Shown one piece after another: positions 34,715 through 47,560 of a stretch of DNA of 64,000 nucleotides. The DNA lies in NCBI RefSeq assembly GCF_037392515.1, contig NC_090291.1:39145001-39209000 (forward strand), read 5' to 3'. This DNA is from Haliotis asinina. Taxonomy: Eukaryota; Mollusca; Gastropoda; Lepetellida; Haliotidae. A program made the position numbers and the translations under genes. The notes beneath the pieces are model-generated. The model saw only the letters and a program-made list of their open reading frames with translations, did not search any database and was not told where the DNA came from. Numbering within the stretch: the stretch's first letter is position 1; each line of letters starts with the position of its first letter.

Positions 34715-34830
34715 TTAAACTAAAACAATTGTGTAGCAGCCAGAACATTTCCGAGCCCTGTGCTGGGATTCAAACCATGGACCAACTGATCTGAAGCCAG
34801 ACACCTTGTCTACATGACCCAAGAGGTTAA
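34715..34830 (-). repeat. Possible tRNA-like SINE fragment
   Basis: CTGGGATTCAAACCATGG resembles a box B complement, with a possible box A complement about 40 bp further. No body or tail is recognised. Confidence 0.3.
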
Positions 34831-35607
34831 CTCCACCCTAAAGCTGAGAATGTTAGGATGTCATTTATGTGATGACTCCATGCCCAGCTACACTTGTCTA
34901 AGGAGACATTGGAAGTGCTACACATATGGGGATGGACCAATCCAACCAGTATCTTAGACAATTACGTAACTTCTCTTGATTTGACCCTGCCTTCTTCACA
35001 GGATCACATGGCAGCCCATACTCATGGATAGAGTAACTGAATGTGTTACATCACATGTTATTCCAGTGATATGACCAGACTGGACCGGGCAGGAGTGGTA
35101 TAATTCATTTATCACAAGTGTCACAGAGAGTAAAAGACTGACCTTAATGAGACTGGAGATGCTGAGGTTAAGAAACTGACGTGTCCCAGGAATAGGAAAA
35201 TGGGTAAACATCCCATAAAACCAGAACTTGGTACCAGGGATTATATGGCCATTGTGAAATATCAATAATTGATATATAATCGGAACCAATGGTCTGTAGC
35301 ACACATGGTGTTTCCTTAGGCAAGTGATTGTTCAAGGTATGTTGGTGTTGAATATGTAGTCAATATGCCTAGCACTGAAAGGTTTCCGTCAAGGATAAGA
35401 CAGAAGTGTGACTTCTCAGGCCTCACAGGCAGCTAAAACCTAAAATCTATGTCAAAACACCTATCACATAGTAAAGATGATGTATATCCATCAGCTTCCA
35501 AAATGCCCAACAAAGAAGTCCTCATGGGAGATAACTGGAAACCACACTGGTCCATTGACATGCTAAAATCTATGCAAATATTGCGTTTAGCCCTAGATAA
35601 GATATAT
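34831..35607. other. Spacer downstream of ADO
   Basis: I see no gene or recognisable repeat. The ADO 3' UTR on the minus strand probably extends into it, but no AATAAA was located on that strand. Confidence 0.4.
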
Positions 35608-35700
35608 CATTATGAATTATTCTCCAAACAAGTCTGTTGCAACGGCAATCTGATGCTGAGGATACTTGTTGAAAACACTTGTCACTCCTATCTGGAGAAT
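35608..35700 (-). repeat. Diverged partial copy of the ADO coding 3' end in its 3' UTR
   Basis: On the minus strand, words such as CAGCATCAGATTGC...CAACAGACTTGTTTGG just after the ADO stop resemble CACCATCAGATTAC...TGACAGACTGGTTTAC of the last coding codons, offset by about 100 bp. The similarity is modest and not in frame. Confidence 0.35.
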
Positions 35701-35707
35701 AGTCTGA

Positions 35708-36424
35708 TCAACTTTTGATGGAAGGCCCTTTGTAAACCAGTCTGTCACACCAGTAATCTGATGGTGCTTGTATCTGTTTGAGCCATCGAACACCGACATC
35801 AGTAACATCTGAAGACAGTACATTACTACCCAGCTCTTCAAAGTAATGACACTCCCGACCTTGGCTGTAGTGGGGAGCAAGGACATCCAGAAATGCTGCC
35901 ATCCCATCCACTGGCAGAATTTCATGGTAGTTCCCTTCCCTGGGGGTGAGGAAACAGCAACCATCTTTGCTGGTCACAATCAAGTCCTGATGCAGATGGA
36001 CTGATTTCAGCACACTAGGATTTTCCCTCAAATGTTGGAAACATGAGTCTTGAATATCTTGTTCCTCAGTTTCAGTGAAACTCCTCAAATGAACTGAGCC
36101 GTGAATGACTTTGCACAGCCCGAACATCCCTGGGTGATCATGCAGCGGTATTCTACCTGATGGTTTAATCACAAATATTCTCATCGAAAAAATGTCATTT
36201 TTATACACATGGATGAATGTTACTGGGGCTCCTCCTGTACTGTCATTTATCTTCACAGCACTTGAATCAAATTTCAGGTCATTTGCTTGGATTTTGTTCA
36301 TTGCTGCTACAACATCTTCTAACAGTTCGTCAGACACAGATCCTTGAGTTTTATCAAAACATTTTTTAGCTAGTGTTGCTAGCTGCTGTACAGGTGCTGC
36401 CATTTGGTCTCTGCTTGGAAACAA
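35708..36424 (-). CDS. ADO: 2-aminoethanethiol dioxygenase (cysteamine / N-terminal cysteine dioxygenase)
   Basis: This cupin-fold, iron(II)-dependent thiol dioxygenase oxidises cysteamine to hypotaurine and N-terminal cysteine of proteins such as RGS4/5, and so acts as an O2 sensor feeding the Arg/N-degron pathway. The 238-residue single-exon frame matches family length and the intronless human gene. LHDHPGM supplies two iron ligands (H95, H97) and GNYHEI the third (H167). Cys192 and Tyr194 (ECHYFEE) correspond to the Cys-Tyr pair reported to cross-link in human ADO. AAFLDVLAPHYSQGRECHYF and the C-terminal DYWCDRLVYKGP also fit the family. The start MFPSRDQMAAPVQ aligns with the human MPRDNMASLIQ; a second ATG seven codons in is possible. 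It is head-to-head with KIAA1143, 406 bp away. Confidence 0.95.
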   Translation of the reverse strand: MFPSRDQMAAPVQQLATLAKKCFDKTQGSVSDELLEDVVAAMNKIQANDLKFDSSAVKINDSTGGAPVTFIHVYKNDIFSMRIFVIKPSGRIPLHDHPGMFGLCKVIHGSVHLRSFTETEEQDIQDSCFQHLRENPSVLKSVHLHQDLIVTSKDGCCFLTPREGNYHEILPVDGMAAFLDVLAPHYSQGRECHYFEELGSNVLSSDVTDVGVRWLKQIQAPSDYWCDRLVYKGPSIKS

Positions 36425-39297
<2,873 letters not shown>

Positions 39298-39376
39298 ATG
39301 ATGTGCTTGCCCTTGGTGTGAGACTGTTGGTGACAATAAGATGGTTGAGACTAAATGAAACTCTTGCTTTGACATT

Positions 39377-39852
39377 GTTACCATGGTAACAGTGAGTGCA
39401 CTCAGCGATAGTGTTGCTGTGGTAACCATGAGAAGACAGAAAAACTGAATCCATGATGTGCACATGCTCTAACGGTGATAACATGAAGTGTAGGAAACTT
39501 TGCTGTAACAGTGTTACCAGGGTAACGAAGAGAAGATGGCAAGACTGAATCCATAATGTACACATGCTCTGGCAGTGCTGACATGATAACACAAAGTTTA
39601 GAAGACCTTGTGACTTTGTTGTAACAGCGGTACCATGGATATGGGAAAAGTAAAATCTGCAATGACAACTTACTGTAACAGTGCTACCGTGGAAATGGGA
39701 AGCAGTGACACTGAGATGTAAACTTACTGTAACAGTGCTACCATGGAAATGGGAAGCAGTGACACTGAGATGTAAACTTGCTGTAACAGTGCTACCATGG
39801 AAATGGGAAGCAGTGACACTGAGATGTAAACTTGCTGTAACAGTGCTACCAT
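39377..39852 (+). repeat. Tandem repeats in the KIAA1143 3' UTR
   Basis: The 3' UTR opens with a perfect palindrome GTTACCATGGTAAC (39377-39390), followed by several diverged units around TGTAACAGTG.TACC. It ends in about 3.4 near-identical copies of a 54-bp unit (39669-39852) containing CTGTAACAGTGCTACCATGG. Confidence 0.85.
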
Positions 39853-39925
39853 AACTTATCCTGTTTCAGTAATCCCTGTTGTTCATCATGTTTCAATTGT
39901 GTTTTATCATTCATATCCCAATCAC

Positions 39926-39931
39926 AATAAA
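39926..39931 (+). terminator. KIAA1143 polyadenylation signal
   Basis: AATAAA, 629 nt after the stop and just past the 3' UTR repeats. It is the best candidate for the mRNA end. Confidence 0.65.
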
Positions 39932-40114
39932 AGGTATTTCAGTAGAAGTGGTGTTGTGAATGAACAGGAGGATCTTCCTCTCAGCTTAAGATTGTAGGTA
40001 CAGTCCAGGTCACCGTAATATTTGGGGACTCATTATGATTGCTTTTGTATGGTGTGTGGTCTTGGGCATAGAGACTTGGGCCCTGTTTCAATTTTAGCTT
40101 TTAGACTGTTATGA

Positions 40115-40262
40115 CACATGCTGGGGTAGCCTAGTGGTGACAATGTTCGCTTATCACACTGAAGAGACGTGGGTACACATGCAGCCTATTTCTGGAGTCC
40201 CCCACCATGATAGTCATGGAATATTGGTAAAAGTGGCCTAAAACAGAACTGACACACTCACT
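40115..40262 (+). repeat. SINE family A copy
   Basis: It runs from CTGGGGTAGCCTAGTGGTGA through CAGCCTATTTCTGGAGTCCC to a CTGACACACTCACT tail. Box B is poorly preserved. Confidence 0.75.
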
Positions 40263-40419
40263 ATGTAAAGCATGGGAGACACTACAGCTAGTACAAGCGT
40301 TATGATCACTTTGTGAAACAGTGCCATGGCCACAAATCAGTTGAAGTCACAGAGTCCTTGAATCGTTTTCTCAGACTTCAGTCCTGCTTCGCATCGAAGC
40401 ACACATGGCATACATGGTC

Positions 40420-40600
40420 TCACCTTAGGCAAATGAATTTGTTCAAATCTGCCTCTGTTCACCCAGCAGAAAATGCCTACCTGGTAGGATAAGTCATGAT
40501 TATTAGACCTACCAGCATCTTACAGGAAGCTTGGGTTTTCCGGGGTAATGCTGTATGTGCTTGGAGCATGTCCATGTCTTTGAAAGATCTTACCCGTGAA
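40420..40600 (+). repeat. Dispersed repeat family D copy
   Basis: It contains GCCTCTGTTCACCCAGCAGA, ACCTGGTAGGATAAGTCATG and ACAGGAAGCTTGGGTT, matching 5400-5575. Confidence 0.65.
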
Positions 40601-40780
40601 GATCATGGCTGCAAATGTTTTTCAGCAACCCATTCTTGCCGTAAGAGGCAACTAACTGGATCTGTTGGTCAGGCTCGCTGACTTAGTTGACACATGTCAT
40701 CATATGGTCATGATGTTGATCACTGGACTGTCTGGTCCTGACCCGATTCTTAGTGCTGCCATATAGCTGTAATATGATGA
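40588..40780 (+). repeat. SINE family B copy, 3' end truncated
   Basis: CCCGTGAAGATCATGGC, TTCTTGCCGTAAGAGGCAAC, GACTTAGTTGACACATGTCA and CACTGGACTGTCTGGTCC occur in family order. Confidence 0.8.
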
Positions 40781-40865
40781 TGGTGTAGGTTACAACACGC
40801 CACAGTGGCAAGAGACCAAAGATCTCACCATTAATAACTCGAGTCCATCTGATTTCCTTTGTTGA

Positions 40866-41109
40866 CGACCCGTGAAGGTCCCAGGGTAGAATAGGCCTTC
40901 AGCAACCCATGCTTGCCATGAGAGACGACTAATGGGATCGGCTGGTCAGGCTCACTGACTTGGTTGACACGTGTCATCAGTTCTCAATTGTGCTCATGTT
41001 GTTGATCACTGGACTGTCTGGTCCAGACTTGATTATTTACAGACTGCACCCATATAGCTGGAATATTGATGAGTGCGGCATAAAACTAAACTCACTCACT
41101 CACTCACTC
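40866..41109 (+). repeat. SINE family B copy, near full length
   Basis: It starts GACGACCCGTGAAGGTCCCA, has CAACCCATGCTTGCCATGAG and GATCACTGGACTGTCTGGTC, and ends with GCTGGAATATTGATGAGTGC, AAAACTAAACTCACTC and more TCAC units. Confidence 0.88.
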
Positions 41110-41274
41110 CTTTGTTGACAATTATCAATAGTTATGATCTATATCAATAGTCAGCTAGCCCTATTTACATACGTGTCTTTTTCGTAGTGACAGATTACCT
41201 GATTCTGTAAGCCAGGAAGAATCTGCTTTCAGAAATGTTATCATGTCTGTTGATACTGTCTGTATCATGCCAGT

Positions 41275-41480
41275 GGAGATCAACATTTCAGAAATGGTCT
41301 TCAGTAACCCATGCTTGTTGTAACAGGCGACTAACAGGATCAGGTGGTCAAACTCGCTTACTTGGTTGACACTTGTCATCATACCCCACTTGTGAAGATC
41401 AATGCTCATGCTGTTTTTCTCTGGTCCAGACTGGGTCCATACAGCAGGAGCATTGTTGATTTTAACAACAAACTAACCAG
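41275..41480 (+). repeat. SINE family B copy, diverged
   Basis: It keeps CAGTAACCCATGCTTGTTGT, GACTAACAGGATCAGGTGG and TGGTTGACACTTGTCATCAT; the 3' third is decayed. Confidence 0.7.
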
Positions 41481-41830
41481 TCTGAAACATCTTCTTCTTG
41501 TATACCTGTAAGGTGACTGTCACATTTAGAAGCCTTTTACCAGTCACTATAATGAATAATACCTTGTACATGCAACATTGCATCATCCTTTTAAAATCTT
41601 ATAGCTCAGTATGGATGAACACTTGACATACTTCTTCCCAATAAAATCACAAAATTTTATCAACAGTGTTCATGCTGATTTTGACATCACTGAGCTTACA
41701 GAGCCAATAATGGTTTAATTAGCTCTGGTGTATCTACCAGAACTTACATGGTTTTCCCAACTTGAACATGTATTGTGATCTGCATACCAACACCAGATGG
41801 TTTGGCCACCAGACAATGGAACCTTTCAAA

Positions 41831-41950
41831 GAGTGAGTAAGCTTAGGTTTACATGCTATAAGCATTATATTTCCAGCAATATCATAGCAGGGTACACTAG
41901 AAATGGGCTTCACATATTTCACCCGTGTGGGGAATGGAACCCGGATTCAG
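41831..41950 (-). repeat. SINE family A copy, 5' truncated
   Basis: The minus-strand tail GAGTGAGTAAG and body (CAGCAATATCATAGCAGG, GAAATGGGCTTCACATAT) plus part of the box B complement are present; the box A end is missing. Confidence 0.7.
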
Positions 41951-42290
41951 TGTATGTCACAATCCAGTCCAGTCCAAAATATCATAGGATTAAGTGCCCC
42001 GCTGCTGAGATTCTTATACGAATCATAAGTTACATTTTTTCTGAAGTATCATGATGAAATATTTTCGAATCTACAAGAGAGGGATAGTAACAGCGGGACC
42101 CCTCCCAAGTATTTGATAATGGAGTTTGAGTATGACTTTTTAAATTAAATATATCTCCTCCAAAAACAGAAGTTTTCTTCGCATCCACTATTTCTATTTA
42201 TCTAGCAACATGCGAAATACATTATTATGCTCATGCCTCAGGGGTTCAAAAGAGCAACCACATAGTCTGTATCGCTAATGTCACTTGAGC

Positions 42291-42377
42291 CGCCCGAAAG
42301 GTGGAATTGAACCACTCCGACGTCAGTCGGCTACAGGTTTGAAGCCTGCACCCCAGACCACTGAGGTTCATCCGGGC
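42291..42377 (-). tRNA. trnU: tRNA-Sec, anticodon TCA
   Basis: This 87-nt selenocysteine tRNA decodes UGA with SECIS-directed elongation. The minus-strand sequence starts GCCCGGATGAACCTCAGTGG and includes TCTGGGGTGCAGGCTTCAAA, then CCTGTAG. A GC-rich variable arm (GCCGACTGACGTCGG) follows, then the T arm GTGGTTCAATTCCAC and the 3' end CTTTCGGGCG. It is nearly the human tRNA-Sec apart from compensated changes in the variable arm. Anticodon TCA is at 42342-42340. The long variable arm, the six-base D stem (CCTCAG/CTGGGG) and the extended acceptor/T stack are tRNA-Sec hallmarks, absent from suppressor or serine tRNAs in this combination. CCA is not encoded, as in eukaryotes. All stems can pair, so it looks functional. 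Confidence 0.96.
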
Positions 42378-42400
42378 ACTTAGACCAGCTTTTGTGAGAC

Positions 42401-42408
42401 TTTATAAG
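42401..42408 (-). promoter_or_regulatory. TATA element of the tRNA-Sec gene
   Basis: CTTATAAA on the minus strand lies 24-31 bp before the tRNA 5' end. In animals tRNA-Sec is made from an external type 3 Pol III promoter (TATA near -25, PSE near -60), so the position is right. A PSE should lie near 42427-42450, but I cannot identify it by consensus. Confidence 0.7.
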
Positions 42409-42906
42409 CGACACGTCATATGGAAAACTTGTTCGGCCTGTGCTCATTTGAATACTTCTAGTTTCTGCTTTTGATTTACAATATGAGTGTTTTATAATTA
42501 TTCTATTTGTATATTAAACGTAAGTAATTAATTTTTTATATTTGTGGTTTTAGTTATTTTAATTAATATTAACAACTTTAAACATTATGGCTGATTTACT
42601 TCTTGCTGCTGAATAAAAGCAAGGGCACTAAACAATCAAGCTCCGTACACCAGTCATAGTGCCGCTATTCCTGCTATTAAGACTACGTTAATTCTGTCCA
42701 CTGATACAACTGTTTAAGCAGTGTGTTGTCTTAGTCGAAACAAAAAGTTGTTTTTTATTCGTTTATGCTCCTTGTCGGCGTCAAAACGTGCCAGGTATTG
42801 TCACGTGATCTTCCATAACATTGTAAACATGGATGACTAGTAAAGTCCGGAGTTTGTTCGTATGGGCCATTCAAGTGTACGGAGGAGAACGTACCCCTAG
42901 TACACT

Positions 42907-43092
42907 GTCTCCAAATACGTTAGCATGTCGACCTAGGTTCAATAAAAACGTTCCACTTGAATGCCCAGTGGCTGAATAGCTGACCGAGGTTGAAAGGTCT
43001 CCAAATATCTTAGCATGTCGACCTGGAGGTTCAATGGAAAACGTTCCACTCAAATGCCCAGTGACTATAGACAGCTGACCGAGGCTGAAAGG
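42907..43092. repeat. Tandem duplication of ~90-95 bp
   Basis: Two copies (about 42907-42996 and 42997-43092) share GTCTCCAAATA.., TTAGCATGTCGACCT, AACGTTCCACT, AATGCCCAGTG and GCTGACCGAGG, with small indels. Confidence 0.85.
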
Positions 43093-44261
43093 AGGAAAAA
43101 CTGAACTATTTGATCAACCCAGTCTAGTTTGGAAATCAGCTATTTTCGTGCTCCAACCTGGTGTTCATACAGTGAACTGCATGATTACATGAACGTATCA
43201 AAATGACACAAGAAACACACGCACACGCACGCACACACATACACACGTCTGTGCCCCCAAGCCGTATCATTATTTTCCAATATATACAGGCGCTAATTAA
43301 CGTATTTATTTCTTGAACTGCATTTGTTGGTCTTTCTACAGAAAAGGGCACACTATTTCTGTTACCTGAAATCCGATGAACATGTAATTCAAATCGGTAA
43401 AACAAGGACTTAACAACTGAATAAAGCGGACCCTCTCATGAATACCAAATGTTTGCTACCTACACGTGTAAGTGACCACCTCTTCACAGTAAATTGTTAC
43501 ACAATCACCAATCACAAAACCATATATCTGTATATGGGCTCTGACAATTACTAGTATTACGTTTTGATGGTTACAAGTTAACCTGCGTGTTTTGTTTGTT
43601 TTTCAAATTCTTGCTTTTCTATAATCAGACCTACGACAATTCTTATGAGTCAATGACCTAGCCATTGTGCCGAAGGTACATGGCTACCATTGCATATATA
43701 CCTGACCTTCAGGCTGGTGTCGCTTCAAAACAAAGACCACGCACGCGCATGTTCGGACGTGAATTACCTGGGAACTAATCACAGCACAGTTATATGTCAA
43801 CAGCTAGGGAACGTTCTTTGTGTTCTATATAAATAACATCGGAGTAAAGTATGTTTGATATTTTTGTCGTGGTTGATATTGAGGATTAAGGATTGATACT
43901 GCAAATCTAATTGTTGTTCTGCTTTAATAATTCGATACATTCTCTCGCATGGTCTGGGCCGTAATAAGGTTATTGGTCATATGAAGTGAGGAAAATGTGA
44001 CACATGTAGTGGAACCGAGAAAGGAGATATCACAAGATGGCACTAGTGTTCCACAAGATGAGTGAATTCTGAGTCGGGGAAAAAAAGTCATACCTAAGAA
44101 ATTTGTTTTTCTCGAATATGTATATTATACAATTTCAATGTTGGTCCGCATTTTCATGTAAGAAGATCTCATCCTTGAGCAAATAGCTCCTGCTCTGCCA
44201 GTCTTTGTCAGACCGCACTTCCGACCGAGACGCAATCCGCCTCCTCGACCCTTGAATGGAC
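43093..44261. other. Spacer with CA-rich simple sequence
   Basis: It contains a short CACACGCACGCACA run near 43212-43246 and a TATATAAAT word near 43826-43835 with no gene behind it. Nothing else is recognised. Confidence 0.4.
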
Positions 44262-44317
44262 ATTGCCATGGTTACATGCATACGAAAACAGTTTCATCTC
44301 TTCATCGCCATGGCAAC
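44262..44317. promoter_or_regulatory. Pair of X-box-like sites
   Basis: ATTGCCATGGTTAC (44262-44275) and ATCGCCATGGCAAC (44304-44317) match 11 and 12 of 14 positions of the RFX palindrome GTTGCCATGGCAAC and are 42 bp apart. No gene start is evident within a kilobase on either strand. Confidence 0.35.
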
Positions 44318-44639
44318 TGAGCCGATACTTTAACATATGAGTCATCAAGTCAGATATTTTAACTGTAGGCGATGTCTATCTGTAGATATGGGAACCTACA
44401 TTACGAAATAACGTGACTGTATGGGACTAACAATACCTGAATGCTACGTGCATTATGGAAATTAACGCTCGGTAAGCTCAAAATGATCTTGTTTGAAAAT
44501 GGCGTGAAGGCATGTGGCAGGGCATGATCTTATACTGGATAAGTAGGTTGCTATTCATTTAAATATAATAGGTTTCATATAACAATTGAGGAAAGAGAAC
44601 GTACATTGCTTAACGATGGTGTACAACTACTTAATGAAT

Positions 44640-44975
44640 GTAGGGAATTTAGTTTTATGTCGCTTTTAGCAATATTCCAGAGGGAGCGACATCCGAGTGC
44701 TTGAGGGAGTGTAGTTTTACAGTTTTGAGCGGCTTCAACAGTATTACAGTAATATCACGGCGGTGGACATTAGACATGGGCTTCACACATTGTGCCCATG
44801 TGGGGAATCGAACCCGGATCTTCGGCGTGACGAGCGAATGCTTTAACCACTAGGCTACCCCACCGCCCCATGGGAACCAGAAATAGTCTTCACACTTTAA
44901 CGTCCTTCTGAGGAATCGAACGCTGGTCGTCTGACGATTCTTCATGTTTTAACCACTTGACTACCCAACCATCCT
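44640..44975 (-). repeat. Cluster of three SINE-A pieces
   Basis: A short 3' piece (about 44645-44690), a near full-length copy (about 44703-44868, with ACCACTAGGCTACCCCACCG, the box A complement) and a diverged 5' piece (44871-44975, ending GACTACCCAACCATCC) lie in the same orientation. Confidence 0.8.
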
Positions 44976-45011
44976 CATGACTTACATACACGAATATATG
45001 TATTTAGACCT

Positions 45012-45412
45012 AGACCAGGAAGAGGCACCAAGGGGTCCAAGTCAGGAACAACAATTCACGATTGCGAGGTTCAAGCCAGGAACAACAATCCCACAATGTC
45101 GAGGTCCAATACAGGAAGAACAATCTCCCGATGCCGAGGTCCAAACCAAGAACAACAATCTCACAAAGTTGTAGTCCAAAACAGGAACAACAATCCACAA
45201 TGTCCAAGTCGATGCTAGGAACAACAATCTTATGAAGTCGGAGTCCAGGACAGGAACAACATTCCACAATGTCGAGGTCCAATACCGGAAGAACAATCAC
45301 ACGATGTCGAGGTCCAAGCCAGGAACAACAATCCCACGACGTTGGGGCCCATGACAGGAAGAACAATCCATGACTTCGAGGTCCAAACCAGGAACAACAA
45401 TCCAGGACCGAG
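45012..45412. repeat. 34-35-bp minisatellite, about 11 units
   Basis: The consensus is GAGGTCCAA.CCAGGAACAA followed by CAATCCCACAATGTC; units vary by substitutions and one-base indels. Both strands carry open frames across it, which I regard as by-products. Confidence 0.9.
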
Positions 45413-45423
45413 TTTTTTTTAAG

Positions 45424-45495
45424 CTCTCTTAGCGCTAAGGTAGTCGTAAGTTAATGTTAATGTATGGCACTACGACTATCTTAGCGCTAAGAGAG
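45424..45495. repeat. Hairpin element with 25-bp arms
   Basis: CTCTCTTAGCGCTAAGGTAG followed by TCGTA (45424-45448) is complementary, with one mismatch, to 45471-45495, separated by a 22-bp loop. It may be a small MITE; similar TAGCGCTA/TCGTAG words occur in the palindrome near 51550. Confidence 0.85.
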
Positions 45496-45775
45496 AGAAA
45501 CCTTTAGGCCAAAGATTTCCAGAGGGGAATAACAATCCAGGACTTCCAGGCGTTAATTGTGGAACAACAGTTCATGTCTCTGAAGGTACGAAGGCGTGGC
45601 ACTGCATTGGTGGAATCGAAACGTATCTCTTCATGCATTAAATTCGTTATTCGTAATCACAAGGACCGAAAAGTCATGATTTTAATAGGATGTGCTTACT
45701 TAATCTTACCGTTATATATTAAAGAGATGTGTGTAAAACGGAATATACTCACGTCAGGCAGGTATTACTAACACC

Positions 45776-45992
45776 CATATATATATATATATATATATTC
45801 AGTTTGATAGTGGCGAGGTCATTGGTCATAAATTTAACTATGCCAGTATGGCCAAAGCACGTCATCGAATAAAGGTCGATGCTCATGCTTTTGGTCACTT
45901 GGTTGTCTAGTCCAAACTCAATTATTCACAGACCACCCTCATATAGCTGGAGTACTGCTGAGAGTGGCGTTAACAACAAACAAACAAAACAA
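45776..45992 (+). repeat. (AT)n microsatellite and nearby SINE-B 3' half
   Basis: An AT run lies at about 45776-45798. A SINE family B 3' half follows from about 45875 (GATGCTCATGCTTTTGGTCA, CATATAGCTGGAGTACTGCT) and ends in AACAACAAACAAACAAAAC. Confidence 0.75.
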
Positions 45993-46227
45993 CACGTATT
46001 ACAAGAAGGTATCACACTGCCAGAATTTATGCCAGACCACCGGGCAGATTTTGATACAAAAACTTGCCAGCCCTGACCAAAACTTACCTGCTCAAAAATA
46101 TCTTCATACATACATGTCACTTTCAATTCTAACCCGACCCTCGGGCAGGTGAATGTGAGAATCTGTCGGTCCATGTTGAAAATAACCCGTCCCGAGCGGT
46201 CATACAGGCAGGTATTTCGGACGCTGC

Positions 46228-46289
<62 letters not shown>
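46228..46289. repeat. (TAG)n microsatellite
   Basis: About 20 perfect TAG/AGT triplets. The minus-strand frame through it reads poly-threonine. Confidence 0.97.
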
Positions 46290-47099
46290 ACATAACCAAA
46301 TGCAATAATCAAATTACAGAAAAACATTTGCTGAGGGAGAGATGGGTCTGAAGAAGTGGTGTATTTTGGTCCAGATGTTTGTTATTTTCTTTTTTCTGAC
46401 ATCCCTACCCAACTACCCTATAGTTCACGTGTGTCATACAGTTGTAGGTATATACATCAAACGCTTATAGGTTTTAAAAAGAAGTATTTATAGCGCATGT
46501 TAACATATGTCAATGCAGGGATCGAGGTCTCCTGGTTCATTCACGGTCTGGAGACGAACAACCTCTGGCCATGCATCTATGTATGTACACGGGTGGAGAA
46601 ACATCACGCTCTACTAGTTTGGAGACAGGATATAACATAATTTAGATCCCTAGTATTTAAAGCATGACTTGACTGAAACCGGAAGGAATACATTAATCTC
46701 CATTTCTTTTATATGAGATTTTGTATTATTAACATTATTTCATTTGGCCACGATAAATATCTAGCTGGTTCCACATAAAACAATTTAGACTTGCCGTGTG
46801 TGATTAACACGACATTTTCATCAATATCCACACCCAATCACTTCAACAGCGATTCTCCATTACTGACCTAAAAATATTATGTTCGAGTCTGTGGTCTTCC
46901 ATTTTACACGAGGAATGCCTTATAGAGAGAAGCTGGTTCACTACGGAAATCGTGTTATACCGAGCAGTTTGATTTCAAGTTATTATAAATATTGACATCT
47001 TAAAATACGGAAGTGTTTATGGGTACCGTTATTATTCGCGTTATAAATTGAAATACATCATGAGTCCATATGTTGTGAAATCCGATTTGAAAACGACAT

Positions 47100-47560
47100 C
47101 TTGCTGTTCCACTCTAAAAGACGAAAAAAAATGTTCCGTTATACAGCATGAACGGGCGACGTACTGAGGGCAACATTCGAGATCACGTGACTGAGCAATT
47201 GATCGCGCCAACTTGTCGGCTCGGCGAGTACTGTTACTATGCAACGCTGGGACAAAGGCTTGTGAGAACGAACAGATGACGTCATAATCTATATCACGTG
47301 GGTTGAGCATGCTTCTGGAGGTCGAATCGTCGACGGTTTGTCGGAAAGTAGGTCATATGAAATCGCCGTCAGCGCAGCAGAGCCGACTGAGCGGTATTTT
47401 CAGCTTGACGGAAACAGCAGGCTCGGCAGGCCTATGGGTTGTTCGGGCAGCAACCGCGAGTGGACGGGCTGCGTCAAGCACGTTGTGTGGAATATGTACG
47501 TCGTATTGCAACCGTCGGCTCTTATCATAAGAACGCGGTGTACGCATCTCTTGTTCTCAT
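47100..47560 (+). other. CpG- and GC-richer island, possible promoter or first exon
   Basis: Compared with its AT-rich surroundings this stretch has many CG dinucleotides and two E-boxes (CACGTG near 47184 and 47294). A plus-strand frame contains MGCSGSNREWTGCVKHVVW starting at 47434 and running to a possible donor (ATATGTACGTC). The MGC start would suit N-terminal acylation. There is no homology I recognise and no linked exon. Confidence 0.25.

Noticed and set aside
35617-35964. 115-codon minus-strand frame overlapping ADO
   Set aside because: It is an alternative frame of the ADO 3' end; ADO has the conserved cupin residues in its own frame.
42291-42377. Interpretation of the tRNA as a SINE head or serine tRNA
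   Set aside because: Anticodon TCA, the six-base D stem, the long paired variable arm and the TATA at -24 fit tRNA-Sec; no SINE body or tail follows.
45010-45366. 118- and 84-codon minus-strand frames with Trp/Asp/Cys repeats
   Set aside because: They are produced by the 34-35-bp minisatellite, which stays open by its period.
45926-46327. 133-codon minus-strand frame with a poly-threonine run
   Set aside because: The run is the (TAG)n microsatellite; the flanks are SINE-B and non-coding sequence.
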